This document shows, one piece after another, positions 1-11,036 of a stretch of DNA of 64,000 nt. The notes beneath the pieces are model-generated. The model saw nothing but the letters and a program-made list of their open reading frames with translations, was not told where the DNA came from and made no database searches. Position numbers and translations under genes: made by a program. Each line of letters starts with the position of its first letter. The stretch's first letter is position 1. This DNA is from Grammothele lineata (Eukaryota; Basidiomycota; Agaricomycetes; Polyporales; Polyporaceae): NCBI GenBank assembly GCA_002150815.3, contig NDFF03000013.1:496001-560000 (forward strand). Reading direction: 5' to 3'.

Positions 1-59
1 TTGCGCTCTTGGTGCATATCTACGGGATTATCAGCTAAATGATGTCGATTGCTCTTCAG

Positions 60-1490
60 GCTTCGCGATCAAGATCAAGACGGAGGAGGGCAATCTCGAC
101 TGGGTGTTCAACAACACGCCGGTGTTCTTCATTCGCGACCCCGCCAAGTTCCCGCACTTCATCCACACCCAGAAGCGTGATCCTCAGACGCACCTCAAGG
201 ATGCGGACATGTTCTGGGTAGGTTACATCACATCTTCTAGCGTATATATGCAGGACTCATCGATTTCTAGGACTACCTCTCTCAAAACCCCGAGTCGATT
301 CACCAGGTCATGATTCTGTTCTCTGACCGCGGTACGCCCGTCGGCTACCACCATATGCACGGCTACTCGGGCCACACGTTCAAGTTCGTCAACGCCGAGG
401 GCAAGTTCCACTATGTCCAGATCCACGTCCGCAAGGAGGGTGGCTGCAAGACTTACACGGACTCTGAGGCGGGCAAGATGGCGGGCGACAACCCCGACGT
501 CGGTCTCCAGCTCCTCTTCGAGGACATCGAGAAGGGCGAATTCCCGACCTGGAAGGTGTACGTGCAGACGATGACGCCCGAGCAGGCGGAGAAGTTCCGC
601 TACAACATCCTCGACCTCACCAAGGTCTGGCCGCACGCCGACTTCCCGCTCAGGCCGGTCGGCAAGATTGTGCTCGACAAAACCGTGCAGAACTACTTTG
701 CGGAGATTGAGCAGGCCGCGTTCTCGCCTTCGCACCTCGTGCCCGGCATCGAGCCTTCAGCAGACCCGGTCCTCCAGTCGCGTCTGTTCTCGTACCCCGA
801 CACTCACCGGTGCGTGCTTATACCCCCCCGCTCTCGCGTAGTCGAAACTGACGAAACTCGCTCTGCGTGCCTAGTCACCGTCTCGGCGTGAACTACAACC
901 AGATCCCGGTCAATGCGCCTATCGCGCCGATCGCGAACTTCCAGCGAGACGGTTACATGACAATAAACCACCAGGGCCCGCGCCCCAACTACCAGAGCAG
1001 CATCGCGCCGCTGACGTACAAGCCGAAGCCGTACGAGGACGCCCAGCACGAGATCTTCCTCGGCACAGCGCAGGCAGATCTTAGCGAGATCACTGAGCGT
1101 GAGTCTCCTAGTGTGCAATTGTGAACGACGAGTCAGTGAAGGCTGACAATTCGGATCTGTGCAGTCGACTTCGAGCAGCCCCGTGCGCTCTGGTCAAAGG
1201 TGTTCAGCGACACTGACCGCGACCATCTCGTGCACAATGTTGCCGTCCACCTCAAGAACGCGAAGAGTCCCGAGGTCAAGGCCCGCCAGCGTGAGTAACC
1301 CCCTCGTCACTCCGTTTCCAATAGGTCAGCGAGATGCTGATTCTGCTTCGTGTTTGTAGTTTCTGTGTTCGCCGCTGTCGACCAGTCGCTTTCGGACCGT
1401 ATCGCGGAGGCGATCGGCGCCCCGAAGGTGCAGCCCCTCAAGGCGAAGCCGGCCGCAGAGGCGATCCGCTACAAGTACTCCGCCGTCTGA
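60..1490 (+). CDS. Haem catalase, 3' part (5' end outside window)
   Basis: Monofunctional haem catalase, converting hydrogen peroxide to water and oxygen. Exons 60-217, 271-809, 875-1098, 1165-1290 and 1360-1490 join in one frame to give the last 391 residues. An acceptor at 57-59 shows that the gene starts left of the window, so the distal active-site His is not visible. Family signatures seen: VFFIRDP and FIHTQKRDP near the start, then the proximal haem-ligand segment [14 protein letters not shown], whose Tyr is the axial ligand and which spans the intron at 810-874. The C-terminus YKYSAV comes soon after the catalase core, so this appears to be a small-subunit enzyme without the flavodoxin-like tail of large-subunit catalases. 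The family call is secure; peroxisomal or cytosolic location cannot be judged, although the terminal tripeptide SAV is only a weak match to a PTS1 signal. Confidence 0.95.
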
Positions 1491-2028
1491 ACCGCTTAAA
1501 CTTCGCGCAGACGTGATTTTGGATTATCGAGCGTGGCCATTGGGATAGAGGAGTGTACGATGACATAGCCAGAGATAAAACGCATGTTGTACTACTAGTT
1601 ACCCATCATAAAGCATGTATGTTGTACACGTTGAGATCGACTTCACCACGAACGCCTGCGCTGTTACCTGTGTTGTAGTCAGGTTCCCGACTTCCTGAAT
1701 TTTGCGTGCCGATGTCCAAGTTCTAGCGTCAGTCCTTTGAAAGGAATTAGAGGAAGGATTTTGCGGTCTTCCCTAGCAGTTGGAGGGAAGGATCAATTTG
1801 CACTTGGCATTGGTTGACGTCCAAGCAAGTTGCTCAGACGTCCAGCTGCGCGAAGCGCCCAAATTAGCCGCACAAAGTTACGCCGGTCATAGGCGCTCTG
1901 TAGGTACCCGTGAGAAAGTGCCGTGAAGAACTGTACAGAACCACCGGCGGCTGCCGGCTGGAAACCTTGGGCAAGGAGTATCGTGCCGCACGCGAACCCC
2001 AGCAACTCCAGCAAGTCCTCAAGCAAAA
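1491..2028. other. Intergenic: catalase 3' flank and RPL23 promoter
   Basis: No credible coding exon is seen here. The stretch holds the 3' untranslated region of the catalase and the promoter of the ribosomal protein gene that begins at 2029. I see no clear TATA box. Confidence 0.6.
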
Positions 2029-2959
2029 ATGTCGAAACGCGGTACGTCCCTGCCTCTCCTTGTTGGCGAGTAGACGACGGCGTGCTGACAGGTGATGGTT
2101 CTGCTCTTGTAGGTTCGTACTGTCTGTTGATGCGTTTGTGGTGGAAGTCCTGACCTTGCCCCGTCTCTCTTTACCCTATCTTCCGGCCTCTTGTACTTGA
2201 ACGGACGACTCGGATGCACCTCTATGGACAACATCAACTCGATGAAAATTCCGTGCTCGACGCTACTACCAACGTCGGTGCTGACGATTGACAACGAGCA
2301 GGCGCGGGTGCCTCTGGCAACAAGTTCCGGATGACCATGGGTCTCCCCACCGGTGCCGTCCTCAACTGCGCCGACAACAGCGGCGCCAAATCGCTCTTCG
2401 TTATCGAGGCGTACGGCACTGGCTCTCACCTGAACCGTCTCCCCGACGCCGGTGTCGGTGACATGGTTGTCGCGTCTGTCAAGAAGGGAAAGCCCGAGCT
2501 GAGGAAGAAGAGTGAGTACTTCCTGTTATCATTCGTTTCGTGTGGTGGGATCGGACGGTGTATGAATGGGTAGCGGAGATGGAGCAGAGAAAGGTGCACA
2601 GGGAGTCTAGATAGGACGGTGCTGATCAACTATGCGATCTTACAGCGATGCCCGCCGTTGTTGTCCGTCAGCGCAAGGCGTGGCGCAGGCGAGACGGCGT
2701 CTTCCTCTACTTCGAGGTATGTCTCTGTTCCTTTTTAATCTTGTTAGTACGGTGATTCATGTTCGGCGAAGGACAACGCTGGCGTTATCGTCAACCCTAA
2801 GGGCGAGATGAAGGGTTCCGCTATCACTGGCCCGGTCGCAAAAGAATGCGTGAGTGTTGCCCGCCACCTGTCGTTGATGTATATCTTATTCAACACCCCT
2901 GTACTATTTAGGCGGATCTCTGGCCGCGTATCGCCTCCAACGCAGGTACCGTCGTATAA
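2029..2959 (+). CDS. RPL23: 60S ribosomal protein uL14 (L23)
   Basis: Universal large-subunit ribosomal protein uL14 (eukaryotic L23), which sits at the subunit interface and contacts 18S rRNA bridges. Five exons, 2029-2041, 2302-2511, 2646-2716, 2772-2849 and 2912-2959, total 420 bases and encode 139 residues, matching the usual 137-140. Recognisable segments are [71 protein letters not shown] and the end ASNAGTVV. The start is the only ATG that leads into the spliced frame; exon 1 carries just MSKR plus one base, as is common in fungal ribosomal protein genes. Intron 1 (2042-2301, 260 bases) is long for this locus. Expression is expected to be high and growth-regulated, but no regulatory motif was identified. 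Confidence 0.97.
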
Positions 2960-3251
2960 GTCGTCCCTTACCGTTATCGCATGCTCGCCTGTACTCTTCT
3001 ATGGTTATGACGCAACTACACCCCTGCATTCTGTCAACATGTACTTTTTCCACCCGGCCAGTGTCTGCCTCCTGCGTGACTCCTAGTGTGATAGGTCCCT
3101 CAGTCATCCTTGAGGTCTTCCTACTGCAGATTGCAATGACGTACACCGCTGAAGACATACTGTATTCGGGACCGTATTATTCGCTATTATGAACGATAGG
3201 CTGATACGAGAAATCGAAAACGTAATGGCTACAGGTGATGAGGAAAGGGTA

Positions 3252-6200
3252 CTATAAGTATAGCGACGAGCAGAAAATAACCGAGTTCGGTCTCTCGAGC
3301 ATCTCCGACGCTTTCTCGAACTTCTCCTGCAGTTCACTGTTCCCAATCACTTTTGCGGCCTGGGCCATCTGCCGAATGAGCTCCTGCAGCCGTCTGAAGA
3401 CTCGAATCAAACTGCCCTCGAACTGGTCCGTGAGCTATAAACATGTCAGCTCACGATACACAATATAATCGACGACGGCTCAGAAGGACAGACCTTGCAA
3501 ACGTCCGAAAACGATGCGCCGCGGCACCACTGGACGACGGCGTCCATGAGCTCGACTTTGAATGACTTGACGTAGTCTTCCTCGTTGATCTCCAGCTTCG
3601 ACTCCTTTGACACCTTCGCGATCCGCCGCGCGATCTCCTGCATCACACGCAGGGGTGCAGCGAGCTCCTCCTTCAGCTTTGTGACCTGCTCGCTCTGTAA
3701 TGTTCACATTAGTATCCGTCCTTTGAACAATGAACATGGGAACACAAACGCACCTTCTCTGTGAAGACGAAACAGCTAAGCAAGCCCGCGCACTGCTCCG
3801 GCGACAATGCGTTAAAGGCGCCGTTGAAGATGAGCTCGGTGAGGAGCAGCTCGTCGCCCGTGCTGATCTCGCACGCGACACGGCCCTTCATGTCAACGAT
3901 GTCGTCCGCGGACGTAAAGCCGAGCCGGCGAAGGACACGCTTCCGGCATTTGAGCTCCTCCATTTGGAGCACATCGTGAGTCGCCTGCACCTTCTTGCGT
4001 AGCTCCCGAATCCGCGCCTGGTGCGCTTGCTTCTTCGCGTAAAGTGTGTAGAGCTCCGGCAGGCGCGGGTCCTTGTGCAACGGGCTCGCAAACATCTTGC
4101 GCTCCATGGTGTCGATTTTCTGAACAGGAATTAGCGCACGTGTGATGACAAGCGAAGACTACTAGTTTTACCTGGACTAGCTCGGTAAACTTGTTGTCCG
4201 TGATCTTCATGTCTTGCACCGGGTCGAGGAGAGGGATTCCGTCCGGGAACCGGTTTTGTACCTCTAAGATACGTTTCCACGTATCGTTCCGCTGTTCCAA
4301 TCCGCGAAGGTCCTTCGGCATGTATAATCGAAGGCGGCTGATAGATTCGACGGTGGAGAGTAGGACCGGAACGACAAGCGGCTCTCCTCCTTTCCCAGAG
4401 ACGCACGGCTGAACACCACCTGGAGTGGGTGCTGTGGGCGCGTTGCGGTCTTTCGGTAACATCGAATCTTTCGAGCAGTACAAGAGCACGTCGACAATGT
4501 ACTGTTCGCGAGGGGGCACATCTTCGACTTTCGGACCTGGCTTGTTCTGTCGATGGGTCGCTGTGAGTACCTGACAAAGCCTGCACGAGTTGCACGAGTA
4601 GCACGAACACACACACCTTCGGAGGCAGCCTCTTCTGGTAGTTGACGAGCACACCCCAACCAAAGTCTAGCGTCTGATGCTTGACCTTCACTAGACGTCC
4701 GGGCTGCAAGAAGGGCAGACTGTAGTTTGGATGGGAGATAACTTCTCGGAAGTCAGCCGCCATCTGGTCGAGCTGCTGCCGGTACTCGTAGTAGCTCGCG
4801 ACGAGGTCCTCATCCGGTACGGTTATAGCAGCCTTCGACTCTTCCTCCTTCTGAAGCTCTATGTATGCATCCTTAGCAAACAAAGCCATTCGAAAGATTG
4901 ACCACTCACCAGCCTCAATCACAGGCACCTCCGCGTTGTTTTGGAACTGGTAGAAGCATCGTTCCAGCATGAACTCGGGACTGATACCTTCGACCTTCAT
5001 AAGGTTGAGCACCATGTTGTACCCGAGATGGAAAGCCGAGTCAAGTCGATCGGCTTCACCCTTGATCATGCCTTTCGCCGCCGTCGGCTCTAGCTTCTCG
5101 TCGCACATCATGATGACGACTCCACGGTCGTCCAGTCCACGACGCCCAGCACGCCCAGACATTTGGATGTACTCGCCCGAGGACAAGGTCCGGAATTCCT
5201 GGCCGTCGAACTTGCGCGTTGCGACGAATACGACGGTCTTGGCAGGCATGTTGAGCCCGATGGAGAATGTCTCAGTCGCAAAGAGAACCTTGATGAGCCC
5301 CTCCTGGAACAAGATCTCGATGACCTCTTTAAGAATTGGGAGGAGCCCACCGTGATGAACGCCAATTCCTCGCTTGAGGAGCGGCAGGAGGTTCGAGATT
5401 TGAGGCAACTGTCGGTCGTCTGGTGAAAGGTTCTCCATCGCATTCGTGAAGATATTCGTGATGAGGTCTTGCTCCTCCGTCGTATTGAACTCCAACTTCG
5501 ACGTCGCCAGCGCGAGGCCTTCGCACTCACGTTTGCTGAATGCGAATACGATGACGGGATTGTAGTTTTTCAGCATAATCATCTTCACGATCTTATTTAT
5601 ATCGGAAGGACCTGGATGTTGTTAACGAACAAGTCATAACATAATAAGAATCACGCACCTTTCTTGTCGCTACCCTTCTTGGTCTTGCCTTTCCTCCCCT
5701 TACCAGCCTTTGGGTCCGAAGGGTCATCGCCCATCTTCTCCTGCAGCATCCCCATTGCCTTCGTGAAGTTGTCATCGCGGAACTCTCCCTTCTCATTCAC
5801 GACCAAGTAAATGCCCTCGCCGCCGGCTGGGAACAGGTAGTGCTGTAGAGGAGTCGGTCGGAAATCGGTATACACGACATGGCATGGTTGCTCGTGGGAC
5901 TTGCATATCCATTCCGCAAATTGCATCGCGTTGGGAATAGTGGCGGACAGGAAGACATATCGGACTGTGTGTGGAAGGAGAATGATGGTCTCTTCCCAGA
6001 CCACCCCACGCTCCCTGTCACGCATGTAATGGATCTCGTCAAAGATGACCCATGCGACTTCTCGCATGATCTCGGAACCGCGATACAACATCGACCGCAA
6101 GATCTAGGTCCTTGCGCGTTAGCGTCTGCGTACAACAGTGTGCTGCCTCGACGTTGCGACGTACTTCTGTAGTCATAACCAAACATGTTGCGCTGGGATT

Positions 6201-6996
6201 AATGGTAACGTCTCCTGTCATCAGGCCGACGTCACCAAACTCTGCGAGCATTTCACGATACTTCTGATTGCTCAGGGCCTGTATGGTGAAGACGTTCGTT
6301 CATTACTACCGTACGGCGACGAAAAACTAGTTACTGGCCTTGATTGGACTCGTATAGATCACTCGCTGCTTCTGTTGCAGACATTGTGCAATCGCGTACT
6401 CCGCCACGACCGTCTTCCCCGCGCTCGTATGTGCCGAAACGAGCACACTCTCATTGCGCTGAATCGCATGCACAGACACCTGCTGGAACGGGTCCAGCGT
6501 GAACTTGTATTCGCGTGCGGGTTTTTCGGGTGGAATATGCTGGGCAATCGGTACGTACGGATACCCGGGCGGCACTGCGACTTGGTGTCGCACCTGCACA
6601 TTGTTGAAATGGTCGGTGGCCGTGACCAGAGGACGCGTGCGCAAAACTCACCTGGTGCCGCAACTCCAACCTGGATCCTGCCTCCACTGCGCCCGTCAGC
6701 CCCGCGCTGGCAGCAACCTCCCGTTTGGCCTCGATCTCGACTTCGTCCACGACGACCGGTTTTGGCGAACCTAACCTAGGCTTCTTAGGCTCTGAGGGGC
6801 CAGCTTCGTTCTTAATTAAAGACGCCTGCTCCCCGTTTGCTGGCGAGGGCGTTGGCGCAGCTGCTTTACGCTTCTTGGACGATGCGTTCTTGGTAGTGGC
6901 TTCTGTTTTCATAACGACATCACCGTCAATTTCTTTTGGGGAGTCCGCTTTTGAAGGTGCATCGTCCAGGAACGAGAAGAGGTCATTAGAGTCCAT
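3252..6996 (-). CDS. mtr4: Mtr4/Dob1-type exosome RNA helicase
   Basis: Ski2-like DExH RNA helicase that unwinds substrates for the nuclear exosome as part of TRAMP-like complexes (family knowledge). About 1,050 residues, ten exons. Exon 1 (6652-6996) encodes an acidic/lysine-rich N-terminus with a probable basic nuclear signal (KKRKAAAP). Core motifs in order: [10 protein letters not shown], Walker [16 protein letters not shown] (DEVH box), [40 protein letters not shown] and [15 protein letters not shown]. These are followed by the long arch/KOW region and a C-terminal helical DSHCT domain ending [11 protein letters not shown]. The conserved [15 protein letters not shown] segment is interrupted by a non-canonical GC-AG intron (6279-6338). 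All other introns are GT-AG. The N-terminal ATG at 6996 opens a clean exon. Mtr4 is favoured over Ski2 because of the overall sequence and the lack of a Ski2-type N-terminus. Confidence 0.96.
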
Positions 6997-7557
6997 CGTA
7001 GAAAATAGCTCTCCAGTTGAAGTAGGAATCCCAGGAGACCGAGGTAAGGATGTCGTTAAAGAAAGGAGAAGAAGGACATGCAGCGGAGAGGAACAGGACC
7101 TGCCGGTGGACGAACGTTAACCTGAACGCGCCCCGCGCGTTTAGAGGTGCAAAAGCTCCAGCTCCTTACATAATACTTGCAACTTGAACACAAGCAATCC
7201 GAGTACTTCATTACAGTTCGTTACGCGTTGAGCCTCATCAGACCACGTTTTCAGACTTGGACCAACACCGTACGGTCCACGGTGCAAAGCGATAAGTTTC
7301 CCTTCGTATCTCGAATACTGTGTGCTCATGGATGTGTTTCGTCCGGCAATCAGATTGAGCACCGTCCAAGTTCATGACTATCAGTAGTAAGTATTGTCCG
7401 ACTTGTACTGTCTACCCAGTTCGTATACTGTGCATGCGAAGTTACTATCAGCCCCCCTCCTCCCCTCTTTCCGGAGTATGGTAGACTACAAAAGGATAAG
7501 CAGATCGAACAAATGTGATGTCTAAGGCTCCATCCCGGATCCCCGCAGTCAGTATAT
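6997..7557. other. Intergenic: mtr4 promoter and esterase 3' flank
   Basis: Upstream region of the helicase gene and downstream region of the carboxylesterase. Small open frames here show no family resemblance and lack splice continuity. A short C-rich tract lies near 7447-7470 on the + strand. Confidence 0.55.
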
Positions 7558-9757
7558 TCACAGAGGGTACTTAAAGCCAAGATTGGAAAGGGTCGCCATA
7601 GGCTCGAGACGGAGGGTGTCGTTTCCGATGGCGAGTGGTACGTCTCCATCGAGAATTGTGAGTACTTTCCTCGCTGCCTTGTCATACTTTGGCCACGCGA
7701 TCGTGCGACTCGACGCGCCGTTCGGGTCCCCCGTCGCCGCGAACTTGATGATGTAGTCCACAATCTCGCCGCTCGGATCCAAATCGCTGCCGTGCGCGTA
7801 CCCGAGCCCGCCGAAGGAGACGCGCTCACCGACTATAGGTTAGATGTTGGGTAAGCCCCAAAACCCACTGCAGGCACAATGCACGGGAACGGCTTACTGA
7901 AGGACCACATGGGCTGTTTGTCGGCGCGCTCGTCGAGGAACCAGCGGCGCGGCGCCTGGAAGATAAAATCCCCCTGGAAGGCAGCCATTCGTTTATACAT
8001 TGGCGCAAGTTGGTTCTCGTCGCCCGTGCCGAAGGGCGAGCCCTGTGCCGGATCCGCGGGATAGAGGTCGAAGATAGGTGCAAGTTTGTCCTGAGGCGCA
8101 TGCGGCAGGAAGAAGTCGGACACGTAGGACCTGAACTCGTCCTCGGTGCTGTGCGCAACGCCGCTAATGTCAGTCCATCGCTCGCGGGCTCACAGCAATT
8201 AGCAGACTTACGAGACGTTCCAGCTTCCGGTAGCGAAAACAGTACCTTCGTCGAGAGCGTCGCCTGTCATGACTGGCACAGGAGCAACCTGGCCATCACG
8301 CACCAGGTGTTGCGATGGAGCCGTCAGAAACACGCCGTCAGCACGGGGCGCCCATGGTGTGTCGAGCCCCTGGTACCCGAACAAGTTCGGTAGGGGCGTG
8401 GTGGCAGCCATAAGGGTGTCGAGAGGGGTATGACGAAGGCAGGCGAGCGTGTCCGTAGCATTCGTACAGCCCACACCGGCAACAATCTCGTCATAATATC
8501 GCTGTGCCCCTGTAATGTCGCCCGACGGGATTTGTGACCCCGCGTTCATGACAGAGCCGTGGAAGAGACCTTCAGAGTTACCGCCGTTCGTGACCAACTG
8601 GAGAGCTGCTGAGATGGCACCGGAGCTGATGCCCCACCTGAAACCCAAGGGTGTATGAGCAGGAGAAGCGGTATCGAAGAGAAAGGAACTCACATGGTCA
8701 CCCTGTTAGGGTCCCCGCCAAATGCAGCGATGTGTTTGTGGATCCATCGGAGGGCCTCACGCTCTGCCCGACCAAAGTGAGTATATACGCAGGAAGTGAA
8801 TATCGAGGTCGTCAACTCACGATCGTGAAGACCGAGGTTCCCAACCCCAGCATCCTTGACCTGTTGTCCGCCAAGAAAGCCGAGGGCTGTGAAGACGCAT
8901 TAAACGTCTATGTCTCGGATTAGACAAGTCGTATATACTTACCATGCAAACGATAGTTCATGGCGACATAGATGACCGGTTGACCCAAATCAATGGACCT
9001 GGGAATCACGGCTTCTCCCAAGGGAAATCTTAGGGAATAGTGAGCCACTTTCTAGACGATGACTGGGATTGTAATGACACACTGGGTAGAAGAGCCAATA
9101 GTGAATCCTCCGCCGAATATGAACTATACGGGCATCAATCAGGGATGCATACTTCGACACCATTGCAAGAACAGCTCACCGCAATAACGGGAAGCTTGGC
9201 ACCAGGTTTGGTGCCTGCGGGAACTTGCACGTTGAGCGTCAAGCCTAATGGACAGAGTAATGAGGTCCGATGAGCCTCTGAGGATAGACATTCACCCACA
9301 GTCTTCGCTCTGAGGGGGGCCTTCACTCGCAAAACCTTCCGTATACTGCTCCATGAGAGCAAGCATTTCCGCAGGCATATCGTCACGGATGGGCGGATTG
9401 AGCTGTATACACTGCGCCGGAATCTGCGTGGCGTTGATCGTGCCCTCATAAGAGTCGATTGGCTTAGGGAGACGCAGGCGCAAATCTCCGACTCTATTCG
9501 ATCCAAACATGTCAGCGATGAAGGTAGAACGGACAGCATATGAGAGGTACTAACGGGGGCTGTGCGAAGGGTAGACCGTAGAAACTAGTTATGTTATTGG
9601 TGATATTTCCGATGACGGTCGCTTTGTCCAGTTTGACGGTTGGAGCGTCCTCGGTGTTGATCGCTGCAAGCGTGCGTTTATTGATAGACGGCGACTCGTG
9701 CACAACTGAGGCGATGGCCAGAGCGACATGGATGAGAAGAGAAAGGCGGGGGGACAT
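7558..9757 (-). CDS. Secreted type-B carboxylesterase/lipase
   Basis: Alpha/beta-hydrolase of the carboxylesterase type B family, predicted to be secreted: the ATG at 9757 is followed by a hydrophobic stretch (LSLLIHVALAIASVV) typical of a signal peptide. Multi-exon gene. Conserved blocks include FYGLPFAQPP, the disulphide segment PPQSEDCLTLNVQ-like, the oxyanion region before PGGGFTIG, NLGLHDQREALRWIHKHI, GGDPNRVTMWG, the acid-residue region GDALDEGTVF, and the catalytic His in YAHGSDLD. The nucleophile elbow reads WGISSGA, so the Glu of the usual GESAG is Ile, although GxSxG is kept. The C-terminus is NLGFKYPL. Substrate cannot be inferred; extracellular esterases of this type in wood-decay fungi act on ester bonds of lipids or plant-wall compounds. 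No neighbouring gene suggests a pathway. Confidence 0.9.
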
Positions 9758-11036
9758 CCTTGAAGGATACTGCTAGACAGATTATATGTGCAAATCGTCT
9801 TCCAAAAAGTCGTCAGGGTCAGGAGGAAGGGAGCGGGTGAACAGTGGCTTGGTCGGGACTACTCACAGGTCAGCTTTATACCTCATCGCCTGCTTGTATG
9901 CTGTACGACTAGCAAGTTTTAATAAAGGCAACTCTTAGACGGACAGACCAGCGCCGCTTGGAATGTGCAATAGTTGCCGTGCACACTGGCAGGACGAATT
10001 CGCCCTAGGTCAGGGCGGTGTCGGCATAGGGCCAAGAGGATTGCGTCCGTCTACGGCGCCGGCACTGTTCAAGCGGCCCTTGTGATGGACAACTTGCTGC
10101 TGCAGAAGGTCGACGAGGTGGTAGATTTGAAACTAGTCGGCAAGCATTTAGGTATCTCAGAACTCACCTTGCAGGTGCCGATGACTCGGAGGTGACGTGT
10201 GCGCATGATGGAACTTAATGTCTAGCGCCAATTGAAAATGACCAGGAGGAGGAGGCGAGTTCGGGCGCCAGGGGCTGTCTGCTGGACTTACGCGTTCTGC
10301 AGTGGCTATGTAAGTCGCAATGTCTACCCTCTACCACTGCCAGTGGTATTGTATCGCTGCGAAAGGGATCTGGCAGTCAATGGCAATCCGCATCGCTGAC
10401 ATAGCTAAGCCGGGCACAGACGCAGTCGCCGATCGGCAGATACAACCTGGTCCCTGCCGCCCGGAATCTACTCCAGGGCTATTCATACGGATTCATCGAA
10501 GGAGAGAAAAACATATCGCTATCCTAGGCAACGGCTTCTTATTTCATAGGATATAAGTACATCTGAGAAGCCGACTGTCATTCTAGGTCAGCCACAGGGC
10601 CCATGCATGTGTAGAGATTAATACTTCTCAACCAGGCCTGGATTAGGTAATTCCGTAGAGTGAGGGAGGACGCAAAGTGAAAAGGGTTTGTCGAGACTCG
10701 AGTCACAAAAGCCTGGAAGGCGACGCAAGCATCGGCACGCCCTGGGCGCTTGCGTACGTATCGCCCAATATTCTCGAAGGAACCAGTACATTGTGCGTAT
10801 TCCCACCCCTGCGAGTGAAACAACGTCCAATGGATCAGTCCAGCCTCTATGCATTCACTAGCATACGCTTCGTACTTAGTTTGACCAATTTCGTTGTGCA
10901 GTTCTCGCTGGCGGTCGACCTCCGAGGTCGATACTACAACCACGCAACCCGGACCAGCATTTCAAAATAGCGATGTGTATATGATCACTGGCCTGACCCA
11001 CAAGGAACCCCGTAGTACTCGCGCGCGGGGATGAGG
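9758..11036. other. Intergenic, with a possible gene relic
   Basis: Promoter side of the carboxylesterase and 3' flank of the serine-rich gene. The only coding-like material is the fragment described separately at 10578-10943. Nothing else was supported. Confidence 0.5.
10578..10943 (-). pseudogene. Possible gene relic or unannotated exon
   Basis: An uninterrupted 121-codon frame with a plausible protein composition, including WTLFHSQGWEYAQCTGSF and ENIGRYVRKRPGRADA, but no ATG at its beginning; the first usable codon is GTG. I do not recognise the family. It may be an exon of a spliced gene, a remnant of a decayed gene, or chance. No convincing upstream exon was found between 10943 and the next gene. 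Confidence 0.2.

Noticed and set aside
2042..2301. Possible box C/D snoRNA in the long first intron of RPL23
   Set aside because: Only partial C-like (TGATGG, GATGAA) and D-like (CTGA) boxes with unsuitable spacing and no closing stem; a covariance search would be needed.
8010..8393. Antisense + strand frames inside the esterase gene
   Set aside because: Shadows of the minus-strand coding frame without independent support.
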